This document shows positions 8,401 through 16,131 of a stretch of 64,000 bases of DNA, one piece after another. A program made the translations under genes and the position numbers. Each line of letters starts with the position of its first letter. Position 1 is the stretch's first letter. A model generated the notes under the pieces. The model was not told the DNA's origin. It did not search any database and was given only the letters and a program-made list of their open reading frames with translations. Source of the stretch: a virus. The stretch spans positions 17,628-81,627 of the IMG/VR virus record IMGVR_UViG_3300046780_000484. One strand, 5' to 3'.

Positions 8401-9576
8401 CACGATGAGGCACGCCTGGCCCGCCTGGACGCCATCCGGGGCCACGTACACGTTGCCGGGGGCGCTGGCGAGGTTCGGGGTGTACCAGATGGAGCAGCGG
8501 GAGTCCCCTGCCTGGGACGACACGGCCCACGTGGAGGTGGTCTCGTCGCCGGGCCGCCAGAACGAGTGAATGTCGTCCGCGTCGGCGACCGTGGACGCGG
8601 GCAGCCCGTCCTGGTTCCACCCGGTCAGGCAGAACAGCCAGTTTCCCGCCGTCGGCGTGCCTGAGCCCCCGCCGACGGAACTGGCGGGGGTCAGCGACAC
8701 GACGAGGCTCTGCAGCCTGGGGGGGGTCGTGCCGAACGAGGGCGGCTGGACGAAATCGGCGGCCCACTGGTTCACGCAGGCCGGGGCCGGGAGGCCGCCT
8801 GCGGCAGACAGGGTGCCGACGCCGGTCAGGGTGGCGGTGACCGCCTGGGTGGCGCCCGCCGTCAGGGTGCCGGCGCCTGCGAGGGTGGCGTTGCCCGCGC
8901 CGGCCCGCACGGCGGACAGCGTGCCGACGCCGGCGAGGGTGGCGTCGCCCGCCGGGCCGCCCTGCGCCGTCAGGGTGCCGACCCCGGTCAGGGTGGCGGT
9001 CCCGGCGGCAGGCGCGGAGTAGATCAGGGTGATCTGCCCGCCGTTGCCGGACCCGGCGGACCCGTTCAGGGTCGAGGTGGACCCGCCGCCGCCGCCGCCC
9101 GCACCCGGGGAGCCGCCCGCCGACCCGGCGTTGCCGGGGCCGCCGCCGTTACCGCCGGCCGCCCCTCCGCCCGAGCCGGCGGTGCCGCCGGTCCCGCCGA
9201 CGCTGGTCCCGCCGGTACTGCCGGCGCCGCCGGCCCCGGAAGCCCCGCCGGAACCGCCGCCCCCGCCGCCGCCCCGGTTCCCGGTGCCGGTGGACCCGCC
9301 GCCGCCCTGCCCGCCCGCCTTGGCGATCGTGTTACTGCCAGCGGTCCCGCCGGACGAACTGGTCGCGGCGTGGGCGGTGACGGTTACGCTGTCGCCGGGG
9401 AAACTCGTGGAGGTACCGGAGTTCGCCGCCCCGATGGTGAAGTTGTAGACGTTCCCCGGGGTGACCGCGAGGGTGGTCTCCTCGGCGTAGGCACCGCCGC
9501 CGCCGCCGTCGCCGGCCCGGGAGTTGTGCAGCCCGCCCGTGCCGTTAGCGCCCGCCCCCCAGCCCTGGCAGTCCAC
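5458..9576 (-). CDS. Minor tail protein: glycine-rich domain, repeats, LamG-like domain and tail hub-like C-terminus
   Basis: At least 1372 residues. The first 170 are a glycine-rich fold typical of tail tips and fibres. Residues about 188-265 hold four copies of a 20-residue repeat built on ATLxGVGTLTA. The middle (about 520-680) resembles actinophage minor tail proteins (YRRYITGTGTDIWSVL). A LamG/concanavalin-like segment follows (about 870-960; WWHIAVTMTATAWTVYVNGG). The last 250 residues end in a compact beta region near RFGDDREPAEASVVLQADF. The GTG at 9576 cuts into the glycine-rich fold: the same frame continues upstream as TTVVFTSSGSWTAPAGVTS to 9636 without ATG, GTG or TTG, so the true N-terminus is probably longer (ATC at 9636). 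Confidence 0.8.
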   Translation of the reverse strand: MDCQGWGAGANGTGGLHNSRAGDGGGGGAYAEETTLAVTPGNVYNFTIGAANSGTSTSFPGDSVTVTAHAATSSSGGTAGSNTIAKAGGQGGGGSTGTGNRGGGGGGGSGGASGAGGAGSTGGTSVGGTGGTAGSGGGAAGGNGGGPGNAGSAGGSPGAGGGGGGSTSTLNGSAGSGNGGQITLIYSAPAAGTATLTGVGTLTAQGGPAGDATLAGVGTLSAVRAGAGNATLAGAGTLTAGATQAVTATLTGVGTLSAAGGLPAPACVNQWAADFVQPPSFGTTPPRLQSLVVSLTPASSVGGGSGTPTAGNWLFCLTGWNQDGLPASTVADADDIHSFWRPGDETTSTWAVSSQAGDSRCSIWYTPNLASAPGNVYVAPDGVQAGQACLIVEIAGLGPWDTVTGVGTNYSAAATSLGLSLSAPGVQAFTIACVCGDTTAVTQAFAPASWTALSAVSVTNGSDNTCDAVLTSAFLPSTSGSISVTGTASAASDLSGVILQVRVTGSSPIPAANNPAWPYLKFEAALGGGFQTPPDQLTWTDLSSRLWSWDETTGIQYQLGSIQATNLEMELDNFDAHLSSDNPSSPYYPDLVTGTPLRIRAALGVIGGVTVNRWYVISRNMQEWPQQIDPAYRRYITGTGTDIWSVLSASGPSPYRGEVYQDSPYAWWPMDDQPLTGGVLPASLRNSAQGNTNVLNVVLSPNGATAQNQYGVNGNAVTAPTLLPSIAGEAFAANAGWMYGDPQSGPASYQTSNPVTSNPGSASWQASGQLGNTGSYGFVLICNDTGFPPLSAGVTVEGWFNYQFFGGSASATTGAGQVDIVICQQPYTALTLWELATGSNPVAILQLDLSGHLNFITYSGATPTSHSIYTASDMRSDSWWHIAVTMTATAWTVYVNGGVTAVVSGTAAGMTSAWTWLIANGDLGASGGSSAGTGLVHGGNASFSHLAVYPSRLPAWRILARYCAAMTAFGIVPAPQAVAVTLSPGSAASNTTFAPDGSIDTGTYSGGFGSATVTYSAVATSVVGGFSSGPSAWATTVNYTLNTWAWVGWNGAAAQFNVYTATGHGTETLAAVVAGAGDSFSSGYGAGASGAGKCQVSGGTGASPPASASALGDTVAQRLERILGYGQATYPGRCIDPAPLPVQAATDIGGQQTGQNLENIAQSDGGLMFIDNLGNLTYWQKSHLAAQYASPVWTITPQSPPTPGATLTAYPYYREGYRWLADPQRVWNAILITPFSPDGASLADITPSNATSANASQAQYGAQPRQVNSYLQSATGQQSQADWILSNFGQVQIRVDNLRIDAAAYPAAWPLVLGINVGDVVTVQNWQIGGGGITGTFRISNVKRVIRFGDDREPAEASVVLQADFEPSSYWS

Positions 9577-9698
9577 GCTCGTGACGCCGGCGGGGGCGGT
9601 CCACGAGCCGCTGGAGGTGAAAACTACGGTGGTGATGAGATCACCGCCCCGCCGGCTACTTCACGCCAACTTGGATAACTGGCCGGAAACGGGGCAGG

Positions 9699-10103
9699 CT
9701 ATACGAGGCTGTACGCCGCGCCGGCTGCTGCGACCTGGAACGTATTGCCGTTCGCCACAGATACCGGCTGCCCGGTCCAGGACCCGTAAAGATGCCGCAG
9801 CGGCGTCCCCGCCGTGTCCCAGATCTCCAGGCCCACGATGCTCCAGGTACTGCCGGAGTTCGTCCACGACACCGACCCGGCGTTACTCGTGGCCCCGGCC
9901 GACGCGGCGTTCCACGTGATGGTGGACCCGCCCGTCGTGTACCCGCTGCCGCCGCCCAGTTCCGTCATGTTGGACGTCGCTGTCGGCGCGGTGGTCCCGA
10001 GGCGGATCTTGGTCGCGGCGACCGTCGTGTACGCCACGTTGCGGAGCTGGGCGTTGATGATGTTGTTCGCGTCGGTCTGATCAATCGCTCCCAACGTGGC
10101 CAC
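9699..10103 (-). CDS. Small tail or baseplate structural protein
   Basis: 134 residues, beginning MATLGAIDQTDANNIINAQL, with a beta-rich centre (KIRLGTTAPTATSNMTELGGGSGYTTGG) resembling small tail proteins found just before minor tail proteins in actinophages. It ends about 60 bases before the extended frame of the large tail gene. No enzyme motif is present. Structural role is inferred from composition and position. Confidence 0.65.
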   Translation of the reverse strand: MATLGAIDQTDANNIINAQLRNVAYTTVAATKIRLGTTAPTATSNMTELGGGSGYTTGGSTITWNAASAGATSNAGSVSWTNSGSTWSIVGLEIWDTAGTPLRHLYGSWTGQPVSVANGNTFQVAAAGAAYSLV

Positions 10104-10127
10104 CTGCCTCGCTTGCTAAAGGTTTGC

Positions 10128-10136
10128 TGATAGAAT
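10128..10136 (+). promoter_or_regulatory. Extended -10 box for leaderless HNH gene
   Basis: TGA-TAGAAT ends seven bases before the GTG at 10144, the spacing expected if transcription starts at the start codon. No good -35 is seen. There is no Shine-Dalgarno before the GTG. Confidence 0.55.
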
Positions 10137-10143
10137 TTCAAGC

Positions 10144-10896
10144 GTGACCAAAGCCATTTGCGCAGTTGACGACTGCGACAAGATAGCGATTGCGCGCGGG
10201 TGGTGCGCCAGGCACTACCAGAGCTGGAAGAAGTACAGTGACCCGGTAAAGAGCACCCTGCGGCAGGCAGATTTCACATGCTCGGCAGATGGCTGCGACA
10301 GCCCCGCGAAGACCACGGGCTTGTGCATAAAGCACTACACGCGCCAACTGCGGAACGGTGACCCGCTCGCGGTTCAGTACATCCGGGGGGACGACCGCGC
10401 CCGGTTCGAGTCCTACGTGGACCGCTCGGAAGGCCCGGACGCCTGCCATCCGTGGACCGGGGGGCAGTGCACGGGCGGTTACGGCCAGATCAGCATCAAG
10501 GGCGCACTGCAACTGGTGCACATCGCGGCCTGGGAGTTCGAGCGCGGCCCGAAGCCCCTAGGAACGGACATCGACCACGAGTGCCACAATCAAGCCATCC
10601 GCGATGGCGCCTGCAAGCCGGGAATCTGCCCGCACCGGCTCTGCTGCAACGCCGCGCACCTGATCTCAAGGACGCGGCGAGAACACGCCGATGCCACGGA
10701 GTGCTCATACCGCACGCGAGGCAGCCGCGTGAATACCGCTAAGGTGACCGAAACTCAGGTGCAGGAAATCCGCAGGCTGCTGGCAGCGGACGTCATGCCG
10801 CAGATCCGCATTGCCGAGTTGTATGACATCAGCCCGAACGCGATCTCCCGTATCAAGCTCGGGCAGACGTGGACGTGGCTTCCCCCGGAGCCGTGA
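10144..10896 (+). CDS. HNH endonuclease with zinc knuckles and C-terminal HTH
   Basis: 250 residues on the strand opposite to the tail genes. The first 80 contain two Cys/His modules (CAVDDC...CARHY and CSADGC...CIKHY), likely zinc-binding. The HNH region runs from about 105 to 190 (HPWTGG, VHIAAWEFERG, DIDHECHN, CCNAAHL), followed by a NTAKVTETQVQEIRRLLAAD helix-turn-helix typical of homing endonucleases. It sits exactly between two leftward structural genes with only one base to the next stop, as expected for a mobile free-standing endonuclease. Leaderless start at GTG 10144. Confidence 0.85.
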   Translation: MTKAICAVDDCDKIAIARGWCARHYQSWKKYSDPVKSTLRQADFTCSADGCDSPAKTTGLCIKHYTRQLRNGDPLAVQYIRGDDRARFESYVDRSEGPDACHPWTGGQCTGGYGQISIKGALQLVHIAAWEFERGPKPLGTDIDHECHNQAIRDGACKPGICPHRLCCNAAHLISRTRREHADATECSYRTRGSRVNTAKVTETQVQEIRRLLAADVMPQIRIAELYDISPNAISRIKLGQTWTWLPPEP

Positions 10897-11160
10897 TCAG
10901 CCCCCCGTCACATGCACGGGCCCCGCGGGACCCACGGTGATCGTCACCGGCCGGCCGGTCGCATCCCCGGTCTCCCGGACATGGGCGACGTGCTGCTCGT
11001 GCGTGTGGCCGCGTGTCGAGCAGCAGCCCTCGACACTGCCCCCCGGCTCCCCGTCCGGGGTTTCGCACCGCACTGCGGCGTCCAGGTCACCCGGCCCGGT
11101 CTGGTCCGTGAATCCGTACGCTCCGCAGTTGTCGCATTGCACGTGGAAGACGAGCGGCAT
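10897..11160 (-). CDS. Zinc-ribbon-like hypothetical protein (87 aa)
   Basis: ATG at 11160 with GGAGGTGCC upstream. Cys residues at CDNCGAYG, RCETPDG and GCCSTRGHTHEQH suggest a metal site; a His-rich segment follows and a beta C-terminus (VTITVGPAGPVHV). Located just downstream of the tape measure gene. No family recognised. Confidence 0.65.
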   Translation of the reverse strand: MPLVFHVQCDNCGAYGFTDQTGPGDLDAAVRCETPDGEPGGSVEGCCSTRGHTHEQHVAHVRETGDATGRPVTITVGPAGPVHVTGG

Positions 11161-11213
11161 GGCACCTCCGGGCAGGGCGTGGTGAGGGGGGCGTGGAAAC
11201 GCGGAGACAGCGG

Positions 11214-14200
11214 TCAGGCGCCCTTGCCGGATGCCTGCAGGCCCGTCTTGTTATTGCGCCTGGCCTGTCGGAGCAGGGCGGCCTGGACCTGCTCGGTGAT
11301 CTTCTTGATGTCCGCCGCGGACAGGTTCAGGCCCCCGGACCCGCCCCCGGACACGTTGATCGTCACGTGGTTAGTCGTGGCCCCCGCGGACCGCAGGTTC
11401 GGCGCGGTCATCCCGCCGTACTGGGCCATGGCCGCCTGCGCGCCGAGCGCGTTGGACGCCTTCCCCAGCTGCGCCCACAGCGAGTTGACCTGCCCCACCC
11501 CGCTGCCGGAGGTGCCGCCCCCGGTGAGGATCGACTGGGCCAGGGCGTCTCCCTGGACGGGCCCGGCGGCGATCAGCTGCGCGATGAGGCTCTTGTTCAG
11601 GTGCTGCTTCCGCAGGGTGCCGATGTCCCCGGTGAAGCTCTTGACCGAGCCCAGGTAGGACTGCATCTGGTCGGCGACGGACCCCTGGGCCGGGTCCATC
11701 CCGCTCAGGTTCAGGCCCTGCTGGGCCGCCGAAGACACCGACCTGGCGTAGGCGAGCTCCTGGGTGATCTTGCCGACCAGGGCCTGCGCGATCTTCCCCG
11801 CCCCGGCCTGCTTCAGCGCCGAGGTGATCCCGTCGATGAGCGTCCACGCGAGGTGGCCCAGGTTCCCGGACATCCTCGTCGGGTCGGGGAACCCGATCAT
11901 GTGCGGGACGATGCCGCCCGCGGCGAAATGCGTGGAGTGGCTTTGCGGGGCGCCGAACCCGGGGACCCGGTGGGCGGCCAGGATCGGGGCGATGAGCGAC
12001 ACCAGGTTCCGGGGGACGACGACCTCGCCCGGCTCGAGCATGGCGGGGATGATGTCGCCGGAGCCGCTTCCGGGGACCAGGCCGCCGGTCTGCATGCCCG
12101 GGGCCCGGACCCCGACGGGGATGCCCCGGGTCACTCCCGCCATGCCGCCGATGGTGATCATCCGGGTGGTGATCGTGACTTCCTTGCTGTGCAGCGCGGC
12201 GATCTCCGCGTTCAGCGCGGCCACCGCAGCCGCGCCCTGGACGTGTGCCGCCGCCTGGACGTTCTTGCTTTTCAGGGCGGCGATCTGGTTTTCCAGAGTC
12301 TTAAGCTGCCCCGCGCCCTGCACGTTGACCTTGGCGCTGACCTGCTTGCCCTTGAGCGCACCTAGCTGGGACTGCACTTGCGCGGTGTTCAGCTGGGCGT
12401 TGATCTTGGCGACCAGGCCGGACGGAACGTGGAGGTTCTTCAGGATGGCATCGACTGCCACGGTCATCTGGCCGGGTTTCACCCCGCCCATGGCCAGGCT
12501 GGACGTCAGGCCCTGCAGCCCGGCCGCGTTCACGCCGCCGCCCCTGGCGAGCGGGTGCGCGGCGAGGGCAAGGGCCTGCTGGGCCATCTGCGCAGTCAGC
12601 CCGGACTGAAGGGCACTCGGGCCGCCCATTCCCCCGGTGATCAGGTCTGCCGCGATAGCGGGGATGTTCGCGACGGCCTTAGTGCCCTGGGTGAGAATGG
12701 CCTGCGCCTGTGCCGGAGTACCAGCAGACCCCGTGATCGCGCGGACGAGGTTCTTGTAACTCATCCCCACGCTGATCCCCGGGATGTTCGCCTGCATGGC
12801 CTGCTGCTCGAGCATCGCCTGGGCCATGGGGGAATGCGCTGTCAGCGGCAGCATCTGCTGCAGGTCGAACGCGCTCAGCCGGGTGCCCTGCTGCCCGGTG
12901 ATCGCCCCGAGCGTCAGGTAGGTCCGCATCTGGTCCAGGTTCGCCTGCTGCGCCGCGACCATCCCCTGCGGCCCGGCGAATGTCGTCCATGCCGCAGCGC
13001 CCTGCGGGGTGAAGATGTTGGATAGCGCCTTCGCCATCGCCGGGTAGGCAGGGCCGGCAGGCATCCGGAGACCAGCCCGCGTGTGCGTCACCGGAGTGCC
13101 GCCCAGCATCCCGAACAGCGCCGCCTGGCCCGCCGGGCCGCCGGTCATGATCTGGGTCATCGCGTCCAGGCCCTGGTTGACCTGCGCCAGCGACTTCATC
13201 TGCGTGGTGGACATGATGTAGTCCGCCGCCCCGGCCATGAGCAGCCCGGATGCCGTGCCCGGCTGACCGCCGATGGTCGCGGTGCGGTACGTCTGGGCGA
13301 ACTGCCTGAGCTGCTGCTTCGCCGTCGCGTCGAGCTGGCCGCCCTTGATGTCCTTCGGCGAGATCATCGCCATGCTCATTGCCTCGAAGGCCTGAGTCAG
13401 GGTCGTGCCCTTGATCCCGATACCTTGCAGGGCCTTGATGGCTGACGGCCCGGCCGTGACCAGATCGCCTAGCTGCTGGCCGAATGACCCGAGCGCGTTC
13501 TGGTAAACCTGCGCTGCCGTCGGCCCCATGCCCGCTCCCGGGCCGAACCGGGCATATGTGGAAGACGCCTGCATCGCAGGGAAATAATTCGCGACATATC
13601 CCGCATATCCGGCAGTAGGTACCCCCGCTGCACCCTGGGCCGCCTGGTACATGGCTTTCGTGATCGGGTGCAATGCCCCGGCGCCGAACGACTGGTCGAT
13701 CCCCGCCTGGAGGCCGGCCATCTGCCGCATCGGCCCGGTGGGCATCGTCGAGGCAAGCTGGGTCATCGCGAACGCCGACAGTGCCGCAGCCAGCCCTATC
13801 GGCCCGGCCCCGGCCCCCAGGACCCCGGCCAGCCCGGCACCTTCTATTCCCGCGCCGGCGTCGGCGACCGTGCCGAGCCCCAGCCTCTCCGCCAGCCCGG
13901 CCAGCCCCCCGAACTTCGCGCCGCCCAGCCAGCCGGGAAGCTTCCCGCCGCCCAGGACCGGCCCGCCCCACCGCCAGCCCGCCTCGGCCGCCAGTCCCGC
14001 CCCGAGGAGCGGCCCCGGGATGTGCCCGGTAGCGAAGGCCGCCGCTCCGGTGATCCCCTTCAGCCCGCCGATCAGCCCGGGGCCGATCCCGGGAAGGTTC
14101 GGCGCGAGATTGAGGAGGGTGTCCCCGATGTTCGCGCCGATGTCCCCGAACGTCCGCAGGAACCCGGTACCGCCCGCCATGGCGCCGGTGACCTGCTGCA

Positions 14201-15323
14201 TGCGGTTGTGCAGGACCATGGCGGCGATGCCGCGGTCGACCATCGCGATCGTCTGCACGCCCATCCCGGTGAACGCTCCGGAACCCTGGCCTACCAGGTC
14301 ACGCAGGCCGCCGCCGATCCCGAAGACGCCACCCTGGGCTAGGTTCTGGGCGTTCTGGAGGTTACGGCTGAGTCCCAGCATGGTGCCGAACGTCTGGTTG
14401 CCGTACGCGCCGCCGAGGGCTTCCTGCGCGTTGTACATGGCGTTGCCGCGCAGGTAGAGATTCTGGCCTGCCTGGAGCCCGACAGCGCCTGCGGCCCCGG
14501 CCGCTACCGCTGCGGGGATGACCGTGGACAGGGTTTCCATGGTGAGCATGGTGATCATGTGGGCAGCCTGGAGGGTGGGCAGCGCCCCGCCGAAGATCTT
14601 GCTGGCGAGTCCGCCGGCGGCAGCGCCGGCAAGAGCGCCGCCCCCGCCACCCCCGCCGCCGCCGCCTCCTGCGGCTGCTGCGGCGAGCGCTGCGGCCCCC
14701 CATCCGCCTCCGCCGCCGCCTCCTGGCATACCGCCGCGAAGGCTTCCGCCATACAAATCCGCGAACGGGGTGAGATTTTCCGTGAGGTTATATCCGCTGC
14801 GACTTCCGCGCCCCACAGTCCCAGCAGCATCCCGGGTTGCCCTAACGAAGCGCGTCGTAGCCTCGGCAGCAGCATCATGCGCGTCTGCGTTGTCCCGCAG
14901 GGTCTGCGTCTGCGCCCTCATCCCGTCAGCGGAGTCAGCGACGTTCCGGCTGATGACCCCCAGGTGCGTTTCCATCCGCCCCATGGAGTCGGTCGCCATG
15001 TCCATGTACGTGGAGATGTCCTTGAGGTGCTGGACCATCTCCCCGTTGCCGCCGCCGACGTGGACGGTCTTGTCGCCGAGGCCGTCAAGGGCGGCCCTGA
15101 GCGCGGCAACCTTTCCCATCGCGGCGGAGGTGTCGACGTCGATCTTGATGTGCTTGTCCGGGAGGGCGGCCATCGCGGTCCCGAGCCCGGCGATCTCGCG
15201 CTTGACCTTGGCGATGTCGGCGACTAGCCCCTCGTTCGCCTTGATCATCTTGGCGACGCCGGCTATGTAGCCTGAGGCGTCTGCGACGAAGGCCTGCTCG
15301 ACTGATGGCAATCCGCCCGGCAC
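11214..15323 (-). CDS. Tail tape measure protein
   Basis: 1369 residues, the second longest gene here, placed between tail-assembly genes and minor tail proteins, the canonical tape-measure position. The N-terminal 170 residues are helical with coiled-coil character (MAALPDKHIKIDVDTSAAMG, TLRDNADAHDAAAEATT). A Gly-rich block (about 205-240) and long hydrophobic helical stretches (about 250-560) follow; the C-terminus is again helical and ends basic. It should set tail length and help DNA ejection. GTG at 15323 is preceded by GGAGGGGGTGACCT. No peptidase or lysozyme motif was recognised. Confidence 0.92.
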   Translation of the reverse strand: MPGGLPSVEQAFVADASGYIAGVAKMIKANEGLVADIAKVKREIAGLGTAMAALPDKHIKIDVDTSAAMGKVAALRAALDGLGDKTVHVGGGNGEMVQHLKDISTYMDMATDSMGRMETHLGVISRNVADSADGMRAQTQTLRDNADAHDAAAEATTRFVRATRDAAGTVGRGSRSGYNLTENLTPFADLYGGSLRGGMPGGGGGGGWGAAALAAAAAGGGGGGGGGGGALAGAAAGGLASKIFGGALPTLQAAHMITMLTMETLSTVIPAAVAAGAAGAVGLQAGQNLYLRGNAMYNAQEALGGAYGNQTFGTMLGLSRNLQNAQNLAQGGVFGIGGGLRDLVGQGSGAFTGMGVQTIAMVDRGIAAMVLHNRMQQVTGAMAGGTGFLRTFGDIGANIGDTLLNLAPNLPGIGPGLIGGLKGITGAAAFATGHIPGPLLGAGLAAEAGWRWGGPVLGGGKLPGWLGGAKFGGLAGLAERLGLGTVADAGAGIEGAGLAGVLGAGAGPIGLAAALSAFAMTQLASTMPTGPMRQMAGLQAGIDQSFGAGALHPITKAMYQAAQGAAGVPTAGYAGYVANYFPAMQASSTYARFGPGAGMGPTAAQVYQNALGSFGQQLGDLVTAGPSAIKALQGIGIKGTTLTQAFEAMSMAMISPKDIKGGQLDATAKQQLRQFAQTYRTATIGGQPGTASGLLMAGAADYIMSTTQMKSLAQVNQGLDAMTQIMTGGPAGQAALFGMLGGTPVTHTRAGLRMPAGPAYPAMAKALSNIFTPQGAAAWTTFAGPQGMVAAQQANLDQMRTYLTLGAITGQQGTRLSAFDLQQMLPLTAHSPMAQAMLEQQAMQANIPGISVGMSYKNLVRAITGSAGTPAQAQAILTQGTKAVANIPAIAADLITGGMGGPSALQSGLTAQMAQQALALAAHPLARGGGVNAAGLQGLTSSLAMGGVKPGQMTVAVDAILKNLHVPSGLVAKINAQLNTAQVQSQLGALKGKQVSAKVNVQGAGQLKTLENQIAALKSKNVQAAAHVQGAAAVAALNAEIAALHSKEVTITTRMITIGGMAGVTRGIPVGVRAPGMQTGGLVPGSGSGDIIPAMLEPGEVVVPRNLVSLIAPILAAHRVPGFGAPQSHSTHFAAGGIVPHMIGFPDPTRMSGNLGHLAWTLIDGITSALKQAGAGKIAQALVGKITQELAYARSVSSAAQQGLNLSGMDPAQGSVADQMQSYLGSVKSFTGDIGTLRKQHLNKSLIAQLIAAGPVQGDALAQSILTGGGTSGSGVGQVNSLWAQLGKASNALGAQAAMAQYGGMTAPNLRSAGATTNHVTINVSGGGSGGLNLSAADIKKITEQVQAALLRQARRNNKTGLQASGKGA

Positions 15324-15340
15324 AGGTCACCCCCTCCGCA

Positions 15341-15826
15341 TCACGGGTCGTACGGGCGGAACGCCTCGATCGCGATCCGCTGCAGTTCCCCGTCATCGAT
15401 CGCGTCCTCGGTGGTCGGCTCGAGGAACGGGTGCTTCTCCATGAGGACCGACCGGTGCCGCCAGATCCCCCCGGAGTCCTTCCAGCCCATGTGCCTGCCG
15501 GACGTGGGCCGCAGGAGGCAGGAGCCGAACTCGAAGACGTGCGCCCGCCTGTCCGTGGACCCCGCCGACGACGACGACCGCAGCCCTTCCGTCGCCGGGG
15601 TCGAGTACATGCTGTCCGCCAGCGCCCCGGATCCGTACGAGGGGGGCTCGCCCGGCCGGGCCTTGTAGTAGGTGCCGGGCGGGTTGATCCGCCGGGTCAG
15701 GGTCTCGTTCGCCGTCCGGTCCGCGATGTACCGGGCCATCGCCCCGGCGGCTGCGGGAGCGCCCAGCCTAGCCTTCGCCAGGACGGCTTCCAGGTAGGCG
15801 ACGTTCTGCTCGGGAGTGATCGCCAC
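15341..15826 (-). CDS. HK97 gp10-like tail completion/neck protein
   Basis: 161 residues. The pattern (helical N-terminus TPEQNVAYLEAVLAK, GSGALADSMYSTPA in the middle, then a beta strand and HPFLEPTTEDAIDDGELQRIA at the end) fits the HK97 gp10 family, which acts at the head-tail joint or tail terminator. It starts at GTG 15826. In most siphoviruses this gene lies before the major tail protein; here it is after the chaperones and beside an insertion island, so its position is unusual. Its first 58 bases overlap the orphan 3' fragment at 15768-16090. Confidence 0.7.
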   Translation of the reverse strand: MAITPEQNVAYLEAVLAKARLGAPAAAGAMARYIADRTANETLTRRINPPGTYYKARPGEPPSYGSGALADSMYSTPATEGLRSSSSAGSTDRRAHVFEFGSCLLRPTSGRHMGWKDSGGIWRHRSVLMEKHPFLEPTTEDAIDDGELQRIAIEAFRPYDP

Positions 15827-16090
15827 GGAGCACCCCCCGGAGCGTCCTCAGATCGCCGCCGGCCGCCTGGAGGGGCATCACCCGCGCGCTGAGGCACGGC
15901 CGGCTCCAGCCAAGCCCTACACGGCGGTAGCGGCCCTTCCAGTCGCCGCCGGGCGCGCCGAAACCGAACCGTTCTGTCGGCTGACCCTCGCACCACCACC
16001 ACACCGGCCGGCCGAGCGCCATCAGCTCAGCCGCCTCAGCCCACGTACCCCGCGCCACCCAGCCGCTCAGATGTGATCGAGAAACACGCC
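15768..16090 (-). pseudogene. Orphan 3' fragment of a gene like the one at 18321-18770
   Basis: The deduced residues WVARGTW, GRPVWWWCEGQPTERFGF and RYRRVGLGW match WVARGTY, NKPVWWFCDGDPTDRFGF and RYRRVGLGY in the intact gene at 18321-18770. The first 15 bases after the TnpB element end encode GVFLD, exactly the residues at the same point of the intact copy. Between GVFLD and WVARG there are 14 bases instead of 9, so the fragment is also frameshifted. The N-terminal half is missing. Interpreted as the severed end of the gene into which the TnpB element inserted. Confidence 0.7.
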
Positions 16091-16122
16091 TTGACATCCT
16101 CCTTGCGTAATACAAGGATTCC
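16091..16122 (-). mobile_element. Right end of the TnpB element and 3' end of its guide (omega/reRNA) scaffold
   Basis: On the minus strand this reads GGAATC, a stem CCTTG/CAAGG, then GAGGATGTCAA. This is the layout I know from right ends of IS200/IS605- and IS1341-type TnpB elements (GAATC, hairpin, GAGGATGTCAA). It begins nine bases past the tnpB stop. In such elements the guide RNA scaffold overlaps the tnpB 3' end and the guide is copied from the first flanking bases after this end. No left end could be identified with confidence. Confidence 0.7.
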
Positions 16123-16131
16123 CGGCGGCGC

